Shown here one piece after another: positions 21,442 through 33,125 of a stretch of DNA of 64,000 bases. The stretch is from Neostapfia colusana (taxonomy: Eukaryota; Streptophyta; Magnoliopsida; Poales; Poaceae). The stretch covers positions 34,503,652 through 34,567,651 of the forward strand of contig JASWHV010000012.1 in assembly GCA_030760725.1 (NCBI GenBank), read 5' to 3'. The notes beneath the pieces were generated by a model that did not search any database, had not been told where the DNA came from, and saw only the letters and a program-made list of their open reading frames with translations. The stretch's first letter is position 1; every line of letters begins with the position of its first letter. The position numbers and the translations under genes are program-made.

Positions 21442-23342
21442 CTAGGTTGCCCCTGGCTCGCGCCGGAACCAAGAGGCTACAAGGGCGGCCACGTCCCCAA
21501 CTTCAGCCCTGGCGGTTTCCTCCCGCTCCGCGGCAGGGCCCTGTCTCACTAGCTCTAGTGAGAAGGAAGGGTCCCGGCTCATGAAGCATGCCAACACGTG
21601 CGTGGCAACCTCCACGGCCAAGCCCCGTCCCTGTGCCTCGAGCTCGCCGGTGACCACCGCATCTAGCCTGCTCAGCTTGGCGTCGATTGACTCGAGCGCG
21701 GGGATCACCTCGGCCACCTTCAGTGCAGGGGCCGCCGTCTTCACCAGGCTGAAGCCAAGGGGGACCAGGGCGGACCCTGCCTGGTCGATGAAGCTCGAAA
21801 CCGCACGGGCCTCGGAAGACCGCGACGCCAAGAGCTCCTCTACCTCGTGGTGGGCTGCCAGCAAGGCGTCGTGGCTCCCCTCGGAGAATTCCTTCTCCCT
21901 GGCCGCCAGAGAGCTTTCCCAAAGGCGGAGGTTCCGGGCGAGGCGCTCCAACTCCGAAGCCCGGAATTCGGCAGCCAGCTCCCGATCCAGGATCGCCTGG
22001 CGCTCCCAGGAGACATGCTCCTCCCTCGTGGCAAGGTCTGCCTTCCGGGCATCTAGCTCCGTAGCCCGGGCTCGCAGGTCGCCCTCGCCCGCCGCCGGCC
22101 GCGCGGCAACTCTCTCTGCTTCGGCCGCAACGGAGCGCTCCTGATCCGCAATGGCGCGCTCACAGCGCGCCAGCCTCTACCGCACCTCCTCTAGGGCAGA
22201 GAAGTTCTCCTCGGCCCGGGCATGCGCCTCAAGGGCCTCCCTGTGGAGCCGCCACGTCTCGGAGTCCAGACGGTCGACGACCCGCTTCTGTTGGTCGAGG
22301 AAAGCCTCCATGATATCAAGCAACTCCCGCCTGGAGTCGAGCTCCCCCTTGACCTTCGCGGTCCGCTCCAGCAAAAGGTTCCCCCAGATGAGGAGGCGAT
22401 CCCTCTCAACCACCTGCTCCTCTCGCTCGCGACCGAGCGCGGCCAAGACCTGCCGGACGCTCGTCTGGGCGAGAGCACGAGAGCGTCTGCCAGGGGCAGT
22501 GGGGCAGCAGAGGACGGAGCGGCGCCCCCGACCTCCTCCATCACGTCGTCTTCACGAGAAGACGACGCACCGGCAACCGGGATGAGACGCCGGTCAGGAG
22601 AAGCCGGCGCCGGGACTTCGACTGCCGGACCCGCTGAACCCTCACCGACAGCGGGCTCCTGAGCCGGTGGAGAAGGACGTGTGGAGGGAGTCGACGCTGC
22701 CATAGAAGCCGGGCCGCCTGATACAGGAGGAACCTGCGCTGGCTTGGGGGCCGCGGCAACCGTCTCGGCATGGGGAGTCGACGCTGCCATAGAATCCGAG
22801 CAGACTGGTACAGGAGTAACTTGCGCTAGCTTGGGGGCCGCGGCAACCGTCCCAGCTTCCGAGCACTGCGGCGCAGAATCCCCATCAGTTGGGGATGGCC
22901 GAGAAACACGAGCACTCCAACGGGCTCTGAACCCCGGCTTCCGAGCCGGGGTAGGACCACTAGAGCCCGCCGTCCCCGCCGACGGCTGCCCCGCAGTTGC
23001 CCGGACTGACGGAGCAGGGGATGCTTCTGAAGCCCCCCTCGACGCGTCAGCAGTTTCCTTGGAGACTCCACCGTCTGAAGCCCTCCTCGACGCGTCAGCA
23101 GTTTCCTTGGAGACTCCACCGCCTGAGGAGGGACGACGCGACGCCCGGGAACCTTCAGCCCGTCGTCGCTCAAGAGGAGTCCCGTCGGGATGATGAGCCC
23201 GAGACCTCTTGGGGTCACCACCGGACGGGGCGCCATCTCCAGAAGCAGGGCGTGCAGGCGCCCTGGATCCCTGACTCGGTGCAGACGCCGCCACCGGAGG
23301 AGATCGAGCGCGCTTCTTCTCCGGAGGCGGGATGGAAGCCAT
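21442..23342 (-). pseudogene. Antisense additional ORF (aORF) of the Tat-type element, copy 2
   Basis: Same protein as at 14235-16130: ATG at 23342 (MASIPPPEKKRAR), disordered repeat-bearing N-half, coiled-coil C-half, stop at 21442-21444 after REPGAT. This copy is frameshifted near 22470 (after ADALVL), where copy 1 is open. It is intact at the place where copy 1 lost a base (VKGELDSR, about 22350). The 169-codon C-terminal frame (21442-21951) is uninterrupted. The TAG after SALEEVR is shared with copy 1. No transmembrane segment or catalytic motif is visible. The long structured antisense frame, kept in register in both copies apart from single lesions, suggests it was once coding. Confidence 0.6.
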
Positions 23343-23816
23343 GGCAGAAGGCAAAGGCGCAAGAACTCAAGGAAGGTGCAAGCGCTGGGAAGTGCGAAGG
23401 AAGCCGCAATGCGGGTAAGATCCCCTTTTAAAACTTCCCAGGTGCGATTCAAAGCGATTCAAAACTCTTCGAATACGGCGCTTGTGCAACCGCTTCGGCT
23501 CCAAGACTAAGTGTCGATGACAAGTGGACCCAAGTCATCCAGCTGAAGCGGTGGGCCAAGAAGTCAGTCTCCCAAGGAGACGAGCCGGCAAGGCGCTTCG
23601 GCGGTTCCCAAAAAAGCGCCGCAACGTGCAGAAGTGGCAGCCTTTGGAACCGCCGCAGTAAAAGCAACCATCAAGTGGGCTCACGCTCCCACGATCCCGC
23701 GACTGTTCATGCACCGGCAACGGTCAATGCGGGACTTAGAGAAGGTGCGCAGAACAGAAGAGACGGAGGCCCCACCTCGGGCTCGCTATCTCCCCCGAGA
23801 TGGGCCTGGGGGCCAC
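23343..23816. other. Region between aORF copy 2 and LTR 3
   Basis: Copy of 16131-16604, including TTTTAAAA near 23425. It ends with the G-rich tgggcctgggggccac directly before LTR 3, probably serving as the plus-strand primer region. Confidence 0.4.
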
Positions 23817-24900
23817 TATCGGTACCCTCGATATGGGGTACCCCCGCTACCAGGGGAAAATGCCTAAGAACCTTGCCCTTCTCCGCAGGGAGAGCTCCAA
23901 AGGCGCCACGTGTCCAGCGGGGCCGGACCTTCCTCTCCTCAGAGGAGAGCTCCGGGCCTGCCACGTGGCCAACTGAGCCGGACCTCCCCCCCCTCCGTGG
24001 GGGGAGCTCCGAAGGCTCCACGTGTTCTGCGGGACCGGACCTCCCTCTCCTCAGAGGAGAGCTCCGGGCCCGCCACGTGGCCAGCAGCAGCCGGACCTCT
24101 CCCCTCCGCGGGGAGAGCTCCGAAGGCTCCACGTGTCCCATGGGGCCGGACCTCCCTCTCCTCAGAGGAGAGCTCCGGGCCTGCCACGTGGCCAGCAGAG
24201 CAACGCTGCCTGCCCCCGTGTGGTAGGCAGCAAGCGTAAAGACGTGCCATACCTTGCCCGTACAAGGTATTCAAGGCCCGTGCCTTCCCAAGACGCGGAA
24301 ACGCGGAGCACGCCTCTGTCAGGTGCCGTTGCGCCCAATCACATCGCAGACTGGCGCGCCGTGTCAGAGCCGGCCCACCAATAAACACAGCGACAAGACG
24401 TCCCCTGCCGCCCCTGCCATCATCAACCACTACGACTAGCCTGCGGCATGGGCAGGGCAGCAGAACGAAGACTCGGAAGCCTTCGCCAGAGACAACTACC
24501 GGCATAACTGCAGATACGGTAGACGGCAGGAGATCTCCCTGGGACCACCTGTTGGTCCCGGGCCCACCTTGTAAGCCGCTCGATCCTTGGACTATAAAAG
24601 GCTTGGGTAGGCGACGTTAGCAAGGGTTCGAACTCTGTTGACTCGCACTGTAGACATCACTCACCCTCATGCTCTGGACTCCGGTTCTGAGCAGCAAGCA
24701 ATACAGCGAGCAACTCTGCTCACCGTGGACGTAGGGTTTTACGCTCCGGCGGCCTGAACCACGTAAAACTCCCCGTGTAAATTTCTCCATCAATCGTCCC
24801 TACGCTGAAGCTCTCCGCGAGTGACTAGCCCCTCCGAAAAAGAACCTCCGCGGGCTGCCCAGTGCAGGCCCGGGGGAAGTGTCGGCTACACACTTCGACA
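23817..24900 (+). repeat. Tat-type element LTR 3 (right)
   Basis: 1084 bp, beginning TATCGGTACCC and ending CTTCGACA, followed by TACAT (24901-24905). It has five full 56-bp units at about 23890-24195. It is the 3' LTR of the tandem. Confidence 0.9.
24593..24600 (+). promoter_or_regulatory. TATA box of Tat-type LTR 3
   Basis: TATAAAAG in the same context as in LTR 1 and LTR 2. Confidence 0.6.
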
Positions 24901-24905
24901 TACAT

Positions 24906-25668
24906 CTTTGGAAAGGGTAGGAGATGTGTTACATCTTTGTAATTCTAAGTTTCTGCAATTGCAGCACGGAATTAAGCTAAAATCAGAGTTGAAAACAGCA
25001 ACTTCCAAAGGAGGTGCTGTTGAAATCCTTCCAGAAATTCTGTTGACTTTGAATTACCATAACTTTTAAACCAGAGATGATCTGGGGGCAAATAAGTACT
25101 CGTTGGAAAGATACTGAAGTTAACTTTAACTTTGGTATTCAGCTTGAGTCATGAGGATGCGCAGAACCAGATCAAAATCTGGGATATGTAGAAACTGGTC
25201 ATTCTGACAGAGAAATGACAGTTGAACTCTTTTGAGAAATTGTTGTACCCTAAGGGGTTTGAGTACTTCCAACGGGGTAGAACATACTCATGAGTGGTTA
25301 TCTTCAACTAGTGAAAGATTTGAGTATATGTCTTACTCAAGTTTCTTTTGCTAGAGACCATGTTTGTGTCGTATTGAAGATAAAAGGGTAATATACGTGA
25401 TGACAAAGCGATTTCAACGTCTCGTAGTGACCAAACCTAGTTGAGATGAACTTCCAAAAAGGAAGTCCGTCAAATTGGATTTAACTAGCTTGTATTTGGT
25501 CTGGTAATGGTGTAGCTTGTGCAAAGTCATTACATTATCTGTATACGAGATGTATCGCATATTTTACTGTCATTATGTTTTACGCCCTATGTTATTGAAC
25601 TGCATAAAGTATGTTGCGGGACTGACGGTTATTGTCGTATGGTTGCAGATAGTTCGCACTCGGACCAT
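24906..25668 (+). other. Gypsy A untranslated leader, second part
   Basis: Continuation of 8292-9515 after the Tat-type insertion. It is AT-rich without a convincing ORF. Its last part (about 25080-25660) aligns with Gypsy B at about 60130-60400, including 'aaataagtactcgttgg' and the gttgcag stretch before gag. The expected gag start ATG is ATA here, after gttgcag. Confidence 0.65.
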
Positions 25669-26868
25669 GCATGAGATGGGTGACTCTAGCCAGCAGGGGG
25701 GTGATGACTCCCAGCCACCTGCCTACAACAGCACCCCGCAGCAACAACCACCACCGCCGCCTCCGCTTACGCTAGCGGATGTGATTGCGGCACTGGTGGG
25801 TGGTCGTGAGGAGCAGACCGACCTGCTCCGCAAGATCGTGCAGAATACGTCCCAGGCGGGGGGCGTCAAGAGAGGGGGCCTCGTGAGCCCCATGTTGTGA
25901 TGTACTCGGATTTCATGAGTACGCACCCTCCGATGTTCACTGAAGCAGCAGAACCACTGGAGGCCGACAACTGGCTGCGGACAATCGAGTCCAAGTTCGG
26001 GCTGCTCCAATGTACGGAGCAGCAAAAGACTCTGTTCGTGGCGCAGCAGCTTCATGGTGCCGCTGGTGCGTGGTGGGCGAATTATGTTGCCTCACGTCCG
26101 ACTGGCCATGCCGTGGAGTGGGAAGAATTCCGGGAGGCGTTCCGCGCCTACCATATCCCTCCTGAGATAATGAAGCAGAAGTTCCAAGAGTTCTTGGAAC
26201 TGAAGCAGGGCGGGAGGAGTGCCCACGACTACTCCCGTGCCTTCAACCATCTGGCGCAACATACGTCGGATTATGTCTCCACCGAGGAGAAGAAGCGGGA
26301 GCACTTCTATCGGGGGTTACACCATGAGATAAAGACGCATCTCGTCCAATGCAATCGCGGCACCTTCAACGATCTCGTTAATGCCGCGATCATGCAAGAA
26401 GACGCTCAGCGAGAATTGGCGGCTGAGCAGCAGAAGCGCAGCACTCCACCCAGCAGTGGGGGTGGCGCTCCCCAGAAATACCGTATGGTGTATCGGACAC
26501 CATCTGGTCAGCAGTGGCATCCACCGGCGCGGCCTCAGCAGTTCGGGGGTCGTTCTTTTCAGCCATCCCCGTTCCGACCGCCGATGCCACTACCGTGACC
26601 GCAACAGCAGAAGCAGACGGTACCCCGGGCGTTTCCACCGCCACAACGCGCCCCGGGTTTCCGTCCGCCGATCAGTGGAGGACCGCCTCGCTACAATTGT
26701 TTTACGTGTGGCCAGGCGGGCCATTTCTCGAAGGACTGTCCCCAGAGGCAGCAGAGCAGCGGGCAAGCCCAGTTCCAGGGCGGTGCTCGAGGCCGACCTC
26801 CGGTCAAGAAGGTTGGTCAGCGGACTGGGGGCTTTATCGACAATGAGGACGCCCCAGAGGGAGACAAC
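25669..26868 (+). pseudogene. gag: Gypsy A gag
   Basis: Chromovirus-type Gag. The first in-frame ATG is 25669, because the ATG used by Gypsy B (ATGGTGCGCACA) is ATAGTTCGCACT here. A low-complexity Pro/Gln N-terminus comes first. A G-run near 25862 causes a frameshift. The gag domain then runs from 25897 (PLEADNWLRTIESKF, WWANYVASRP, EWEEFREAFRAYHIP, FQEFLELKQG, ENF-like FNHLAQHTSDYV). TGA at 26596-26598 interrupts it. A CCHC zinc knuckle CFTCGQAGHFSKDC follows at about 26698-26739. After the TGA the frame continues without a break into pol, so gag and pol formed one polyprotein. Confidence 0.88.
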
Positions 26869-29800
26869 GTGCTGGCGGGTACGTTCACTCTCAACGATCA
26901 AGCAATCATCATATTATTTGATTCGGGTGTAACCCACAGCTTCATAAGTACATCATATGTGGTTAAGCATCAACTGGAAGCCTTTCCCACCGAGTGCTCT
27001 TATATGATCTGCTCACCGGAAGGAAAGATTTCAGCAACTATGATGATCCCGAAAGCACCACTGTGCTTAGGTGGGAAGATATATCCCACCACTATGATTA
27101 TTCTTGAGGGGCAGAAGATTGATGCAATCTTAGGGATGTCATGGCTAAGCTACCATGGCGCTGTCCTAGAAACATTATTACGGACGGTTCACCTCAACTC
27201 CCCACTACACCGTCCGCAGTCCCTCATATTAGACAATCCAGTCCGAGAAGTTTCGGTAATCAATAATACTGAAGCTCTCAAGTTGGAGGACATACCCGTA
27301 GTCCGGGAATACTCCAACGTGTTTCTAGATGATCTTCGGGGCATGCCACCTGAGCGGGATGTCGAGTTCAAGATTGAGCTTGCACCCGGGACTACGCCCA
27401 TATCACGGAGACCATACAAAATGGCTCCAAACGGGCTGGTGGAACTAAAAGAACAGCTTAATGATCTGTTGAGCAAAGGTTTCATTAGGCCGAGTTCCTC
27501 GCCTTGGGGATGCTCGGCGTTGTTCGTAAAGAAGAAGGATGAAACCTTGAGGCTGTGTGTGGACTACCGGCCGCTCAACGCCGTCACCATCAAGAACAAA
27601 TACCCACTGCCCCGCATTGACATCCTATTTGATCAGCTTGTGGGTGCAAGTGTGTTCTCCAAGATGGACCTTCGCTCTGGGTATCATCAAATAAAAATCC
27701 GGGCGGAGGATATCCCGAAGACGGCTTTCTCGATGAGATATGGCTTATATGAATATCTTGTCATGTCTTTTGGTCTCACAAATGCTCCGGCACATTTCAT
27801 GTATCTCATGAACTCGGCGTTCATGCCGGAGCTGGACAAGTTCATCGTGGTGTTCATCGATGATATCTTGGTTTACTCCAAGATGGAAGCAGAACACGCC
27901 GAACACTTGAGGATCGTCCTTTAACGATTGCGAGACCACAAGCTCCACGCCAAGTTCAGCAAATGTGAGTTTTGGATCAGCCAAGTGCCATTTTGTGGAC
28001 ATATCATCTCAGCGGAAGGCATTGCGGTTGACCCAAGCAAAATCGAGCAAGTTCTGAAATGGAAAGCTCCCACTTCAGTCCATGAAGTCAGAAGCTTCCT
28101 CGGTTTACCGGGATACTATCGGAGATTCATTCCAAGCTTCTCCAAGCTTGCTAAGATGATGACAGAATTGCTGAAGAAGGGAACAAAATATGTTTGGAAC
28201 ACGGCGTGTGAAGGAGCGTTCCAAGCATTAGTGAAGCATCTCACAACAGCCCCGGTCTTAGCTCAACCGGATACAACTAAGCCCTTCGACGTGTATTGTG
28301 ATACGTCTGGCATCGGGCTCGGCTGCGTGTTGATGCAAGAAGGATGGGTGGTCGCGTATGGCTCACGCCAACTTCGAAACCATGAGCAGCATTATACGAC
28401 TCATGATCTTGAGCTCGCTGCTGTGGTTTTAGCATTGAAGATGTGGAGGCACTATCTCCTGGGGAATTTGGTGCATCTCTACACCGACCACAAGAGTTTG
28501 AAGTATATCTTCACCCAGAAGGAGCTGAATTTGAGGCAAAGGAGGTGGTTAGAACTAATCAAAGATTATGAGATTGAGATTCATTACCACCCCGGTAAGG
28601 CGAATGTGGTTGCCGACGTGCTGAGTCAAAAGTCACATGTCCATAACCTCACCATTACACCGGTGGAGGAGGAAGAGCCGAGATTATACTTGGTTCCTTA
28701 TGGATCGCTCTACAACCTTGCGCTCATCCCTACCATTAGGGAGGATATCATTGCAGCTCAGAAGATTCATAAGGGCATGGCACATCTCCGGAGACGGATA
28801 GACAATGGAGAAATCAAATGTTTCCGGAAGGATGATGAGGGGACGCTGTGGTTCAATGACGGCATAGTCGTACCCCGGGATATGGAGCTGAGGAAGAAGA
28901 TTCTTGATGAAGCTCACTTGTCTAAATACTCCATTTATCCGGGCAGCAACAAAATGTACCAAGATTTGAAAAAAAAATTTGTGGACACGGATGAAGCGGG
29001 AAGTGGCTAAGTATGTATCCAAGTGCGATACGTGTAGACGAGTGAAAGCTGATCATATGAGGAAATCAGGGCTGCTGCAACCCCTGCAAATCCCGGCATG
29101 TAAATGGGAAGATATGAGCATGGATTTCATTGTGGGATTACCCCTGACTTCCAACAAGCATGATTTCATTTGGGTAATCGTTGACCGGTTAACCAAGACA
29201 GCTCACTTCATCCCGGTGCGTACATGTTACAATGCCGGCAAATATGCGGAGCTGTACATAGCGAAAATCCTATGCTTATATGGTGTACCCAAGACCATAG
29301 TCTCAGATCGAGGTGCGTTATCCGTGTCTCATTTTTGGGAGCAGTTGCACGCTGCATTGGGTACTAAGCTGATTAGGAGCTCCGCCTATCACCCTCAGAC
29401 AGATGGGCAAACAGAGAGGGTGAATCAAGTACTAGAAGACATGTTGAGAGCATGTGCCATCCACCACTGTAGGAACTGAGATGATCACCTACCGTTGGCG
29501 GAATTCTCGTACAATAACGGCTATCAGGCGAGTATCAAGATGGCACCCTACAAAGCTCTCTACGGTCGCAAATGCCGCACCCCATTAAACTGGTGCGAGT
29601 CCGGTGAAAGGGTCACATTCGGGGTTGATGTGGTGAACAACGCCGAAGAGCGCGTTCGGATGATTCAAGCCAACTTAAAGGCTGCTAAATCCCGGCAGAA
29701 AAGCTACGCTGATAAGAGGTGTAGGCCGCTGCACTTTGACATCAGAGAGCACGTGTACCTCCGTGTATCGCCGATGAAGGGCGTGCAACGGTTCAGTGTG

Positions 29801-30172
29801 AAGGGGAAACTCGCTCCCCGATTCATTGGACCCTATGCTATCACCGAGAAGTGTGGACCAGCGGCGTATAGACTGGAGCTACCGGCATCTCTTTCTGGTG
29901 TTCACGACGTTTTCCATGTTTCACAACTGCGGAAATGTCTGAAGTATACGGCTACGGTTCCCACTGAAGATATCGGCGAGCTGCAACCGGATTTGACGTA
30001 TGAAGAATATCCGGTGGCAATAATTGATGAGAAAGCCAGGACCACGCGTAGCCGAACACTGTGGTTCTACAAGATACTCTGGAGCAACCACACCGCCGAA
30101 GAAGCAACGTGGGAGAGCGAGGAATTCCTCCGCTCAAACTACCCGGAGTTCACGGCTTCTCAGCATGGGTGA
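26869..30172 (+). pseudogene. pol: Gypsy A pol (protease, RT, RNase H, integrase, chromodomain-like tail)
   Basis: Polyprotein region in Ty3/Gypsy order. The protease has ILFDSGVTHSFIS at about 26911 (DSG intact). RT spans about 27440-28100 with LRLCVDYRPLN, KMDLRSGYHQI and FIDDILVYSK. RNase H is about 28270-28640 (VYCDTSG, LELAAVVLALKMWRHYL, YTDHKSLKY). The integrase zinc finger and core are about 28900-29480 (CDTCRRVK, MDFIVGLP, SDRG, TDGQTERVNQ). The tail has a chromodomain-like EEYPVAIIDEK...FYKILWSNH...ATWESEEF (about 30000-30150). Breaks are TAA at 27922-27924, a frameshift in an A-run at 28969-28977, and TGA at 29477-29479. Integrase occupies the usual position downstream of RNase H. 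Confidence 0.92.
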
Positions 30173-30224
30173 GTTCCTATTACATCGCTGTCTCTTCTTT
30201 TGTAATCTCGGGACAGGATTCTTT

Positions 30225-30237
30225 TAAGGGGGGGGGA
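30225..30237 (+). other. Gypsy A polypurine tract
   Basis: An AAGG...GGGA purine run (uninterrupted G-rich stretch) directly before the 3' LTR start TGTAAAAGCCC. It is the expected plus-strand primer. Confidence 0.85.
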
Positions 30238-32801
30238 TGTAAAAGCCCAAGAAAAAGGACTTGCAAAAATTTTCCATCACCTCACAACACCACAGCTTTT
30301 GTTGTGGATATCTTGTGAATACTTGTGAAGAGAAAGTAACCACCATCAAAAGGGTGATTAGAGGGGAAAGCCCTAACATTCAAAAAGTAGGATTTCTACA
30401 CATGAACATGCAAGGTTGAGCTCACCCCTAGACCTTAAATAGTCTTGGGAAGGCTCAGGCCAAAGTTCATACAAATCCAACACCTTTTGAGGCACTTTTG
30501 GAGGCATTTGAAAAAGAGGCCAATTTGAATATAAATTCAAATTGCAGCAACTTTCATCACTTAAATTCAAAAGTTAGCTTCATATTCAAACTCAGCATAT
30601 TTTTCGGAGTTAGCCCACCAATTTTCATCCCCATTGGACCTTATCTTGTCGGGAGCTAAATTTGCATTAATTCAAAACTGAATTTGAATTTCAAATTCAA
30701 ATGGCCAGCGAATTTAGCCAAACCAGTTTCAAACTGAGGAAATCAAATTCAAACTGTGACTTGGTGCTTAAGTCTCTCATTTAATGGAGAGTAGCTGGGA
30801 TATTTACATAAGAATTTGGAAAAGGGGATTAGAGGGAGAGTTGGGCCCACAGGTCAGTGGGAGAGCTGCTGCACAACCGAGCGCTGCCTGTTTCTCAACG
30901 ACGTCGACCGAGCGCAGCGCGCCAGCTCCTGCTCCCGCGCCCGAGTGGAAGAGGACACTGCACGGTGAAAATCGCGAGTCACAGCGCCAGCACGACAACC
31001 ACTCGGTCATTTTCGCTGTGCCCCCGCTGAACCGACGTTCTCCCACCCCGCAGTTGCTTCCGCTCGCGAGTGTTTCACCGCCGCTCTCTGATCACCGGTG
31101 ACCGGCCGATCCCGGCTGCATCACGCGCCACCACCAGAGAAGAAATGGTGCGTCCGCGTGTGAGGAAGTTGTAGGAGGAAACCTTTCACCGTTTCATGCA
31201 GGGTACAGCAAGAATTCCGAGTTTTACCCCACGGTGCACCTTAGGGTTAGAAACCGGTCGTCGGCGAAATTCGTTGCACAGAAGCAACCGCAGGTCGAGC
31301 TGCAGCTCACACACGTTCTAGACACTCGTGCGCGTCTCTCCCAGCAAGAAACCGCAGGAACAACCATTCCAAACCCTAGTTTCACCGGTAACAGTCCAGC
31401 AGAAGGGAGGGTCACCGGTGAGGTCCTAGCTCCGGCCGTTTCCATGGCAAACCGAGCTCATTTTCATGCTCAGCATGCCACAGCGGAGCTTTAGGAGCAA
31501 ACCTTTCCAAAAATAAGGCACTGAGTAGCTCGGGCGACGTCGCCGGAGTAAGCATAGCCGCTGTCACCGTCGCGGGCATGGTTCTGGCCATCGCCGAGCT
31601 TCGGTGAGGGCACCAGCATGTTCTCCGAGCCAAGTTAGATGCAGGCGGCGAAATCCGTTGGAGGTCGGGCAGCGAAATGGCCGGCGGCAAGAGCTCCGGC
31701 GAAGCGCCGCCGCGGAAGTCGCGGGAGGTCACGAGGTAGACGAAGGGGGGCTGGGTCCACTTGTCAGTCTCTGTTCTCGCGTGGGGATCCACTTTGCGGC
31801 CGGGATCCGGTGCGGCAGCACGTGTAAAACCCCATGGGCCGCGGTGTGGCCGCGTTCTCAGTGGGCCGGTTTAAAGAGTGAGCCCCACCCGCAGAGTTTA
31901 AACATTTTAGGATTTTCCAGTTTAGATCAAACTTCAAAGGCATAGAACTTTTGCTAGGAAGATCCAAATTCAGTGAACCAAATTTTGCTGAACTCAGATT
32001 TTTGAGTATTTCCAGCAACACCAATTTCAGCTCATGAAACTTAATAGTTTTCCAGAATTAATTCCCTAATATTTAAACTGTTAGGAATTTTATCTGGAGA
32101 ACTGCTTTATGAAAAATTCTGAAATTTGGCTGGGAGGTTCATTGCAAAATCCTTGAGCCATAGAAAAGTTTTCAGACCCATCCGAGTTCATTTAGTCCCC
32201 CTAATGGGGTGATTAAGGGAACTGCCCTGAGAAAATAGAAAAATGTACAGAAACATTTCAGATTTTCTCAAATCTTGTTTAGGGCATAACTTCCTCTAGA
32301 ATTCTTCAAATGACATGAAACCAATTCCATTAGAACCATATTAAATTCTAGTTTCCAGAAAGTAATTGTTGGAGCCATGAAAACCCCTGGAATTCCTTAG
32401 AGGCTCTAATGATGACCAAATAGGCTTTTATTTGTACAAGGTTCAAATGAAACTTGGTCAGTACTCTGGTGAGGACCCTACCAAGTTAACATAAAAATTT
32501 CAGAACCAAAGGGGAGGTCCAGCTAGAGTTATAGTAATTACTTATTCAGTTCTAAAACATTGCATTGACATATAGTATATCGTTTGCGTGTAGTCGCTGA
32601 AGGCGAGGAGACTCCGGAAGCGCTCAATTTCCTTCTTCCGGACGAAGCCCTAACCACTGACCAGCAGCAACAAGGAAAGCCCCGGTTTGCATTAAAACCT
32701 TTTATAAAGTTTTGCTTTGTGTACATGTTTAGTGTGAGGTATGGGTGTGCATTAGGTGTAGGATGGATGAAACCCAAGTGCATAACCAGAATTCTCCTAT
32801 A
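30238..32801 (+). repeat. Gypsy A 3' LTR, first part
   Basis: Begins TGTAAAAGCCC and matches the 5' LTR from 4491 to about 7040. It includes the GC-rich segment (about 30846-31876), and continues for about 42 bp that are missing from the 5' LTR. It is interrupted at 32801 by Copia A; the CTATA at 32797-32801 is that insertion's target duplication. Confidence 0.92.
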
Positions 32802-32877
32802 TGTGAGACCTATGTGTGCTGAATACAGTGGCTTTGACGATAAAAGTTTTGAATACTACCAAAACACCTTTTTAACA

Positions 32878-33125
32878 AGGTCCGACTCTAGGTCCGAGCT
32901 CCTGCAAGGTCCGACGATAGGTCCGACGTAAGGTCCGACTTGCTTTGTCTAGGTCTGACTTATTTTGGCTAGGTCCGACTTGTTTTTGCTAGCTCCGGTG
33001 CTAGGTCCGACTAGCTTTGGTAAGTTCCGTGCTAGGTCCGACTAAGCTTTAGTAAGCTCCGGCGCTAGGTCCGACTAGCTTTGGTAAGCTCCGGTTCAAG
33101 GTCCGGTTAGCTTTGGTAAGGTTCG
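32878..33125 (+). repeat. Short GGTCCGAC / GCTCCGG array in Copia A 5' LTR
   Basis: About a dozen imperfect copies of an 18-27-bp unit, such as TAGGTCCGACTAGCTTTGGT, alternate with AAGCTCCGG variants. The same array occurs at 52322-52570 in the 3' LTR and, inverted, at about 59635-59800 in the Copia B LTR. Its place at the U3 start suggests an enhancer role; this is inference. Confidence 0.75.

Larger units (their letters stand above)
9516..24900 (+). mobile_element. Tat-lineage non-autonomous Gypsy element in tandem form (LTR-INT-LTR-INT-LTR)
   Basis: The ends TGTCGGTACCC and CTTCGACA are flanked by TACAT at 9511-9515 and 24901-24905. The element has three LTRs (9516-10487, 16605-17688, 23817-24900) and two internal regions of about 6.12 kb (10488-16604 and 17689-23816), all in direct orientation. 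Each internal region holds a sense gag, a short relic of the integrase C-terminus, a repeat-rich spacer and a long antisense ORF. No protease, RT or RNase H motif is present, so it could move only with proteins supplied by another element. Antisense extra ORFs between pol and the 3' LTR are known in Tat-lineage elements such as Grande, which supports the lineage call. The single TSD pair around the whole tandem points to one insertion followed by unequal recombination. Confidence 0.88.
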
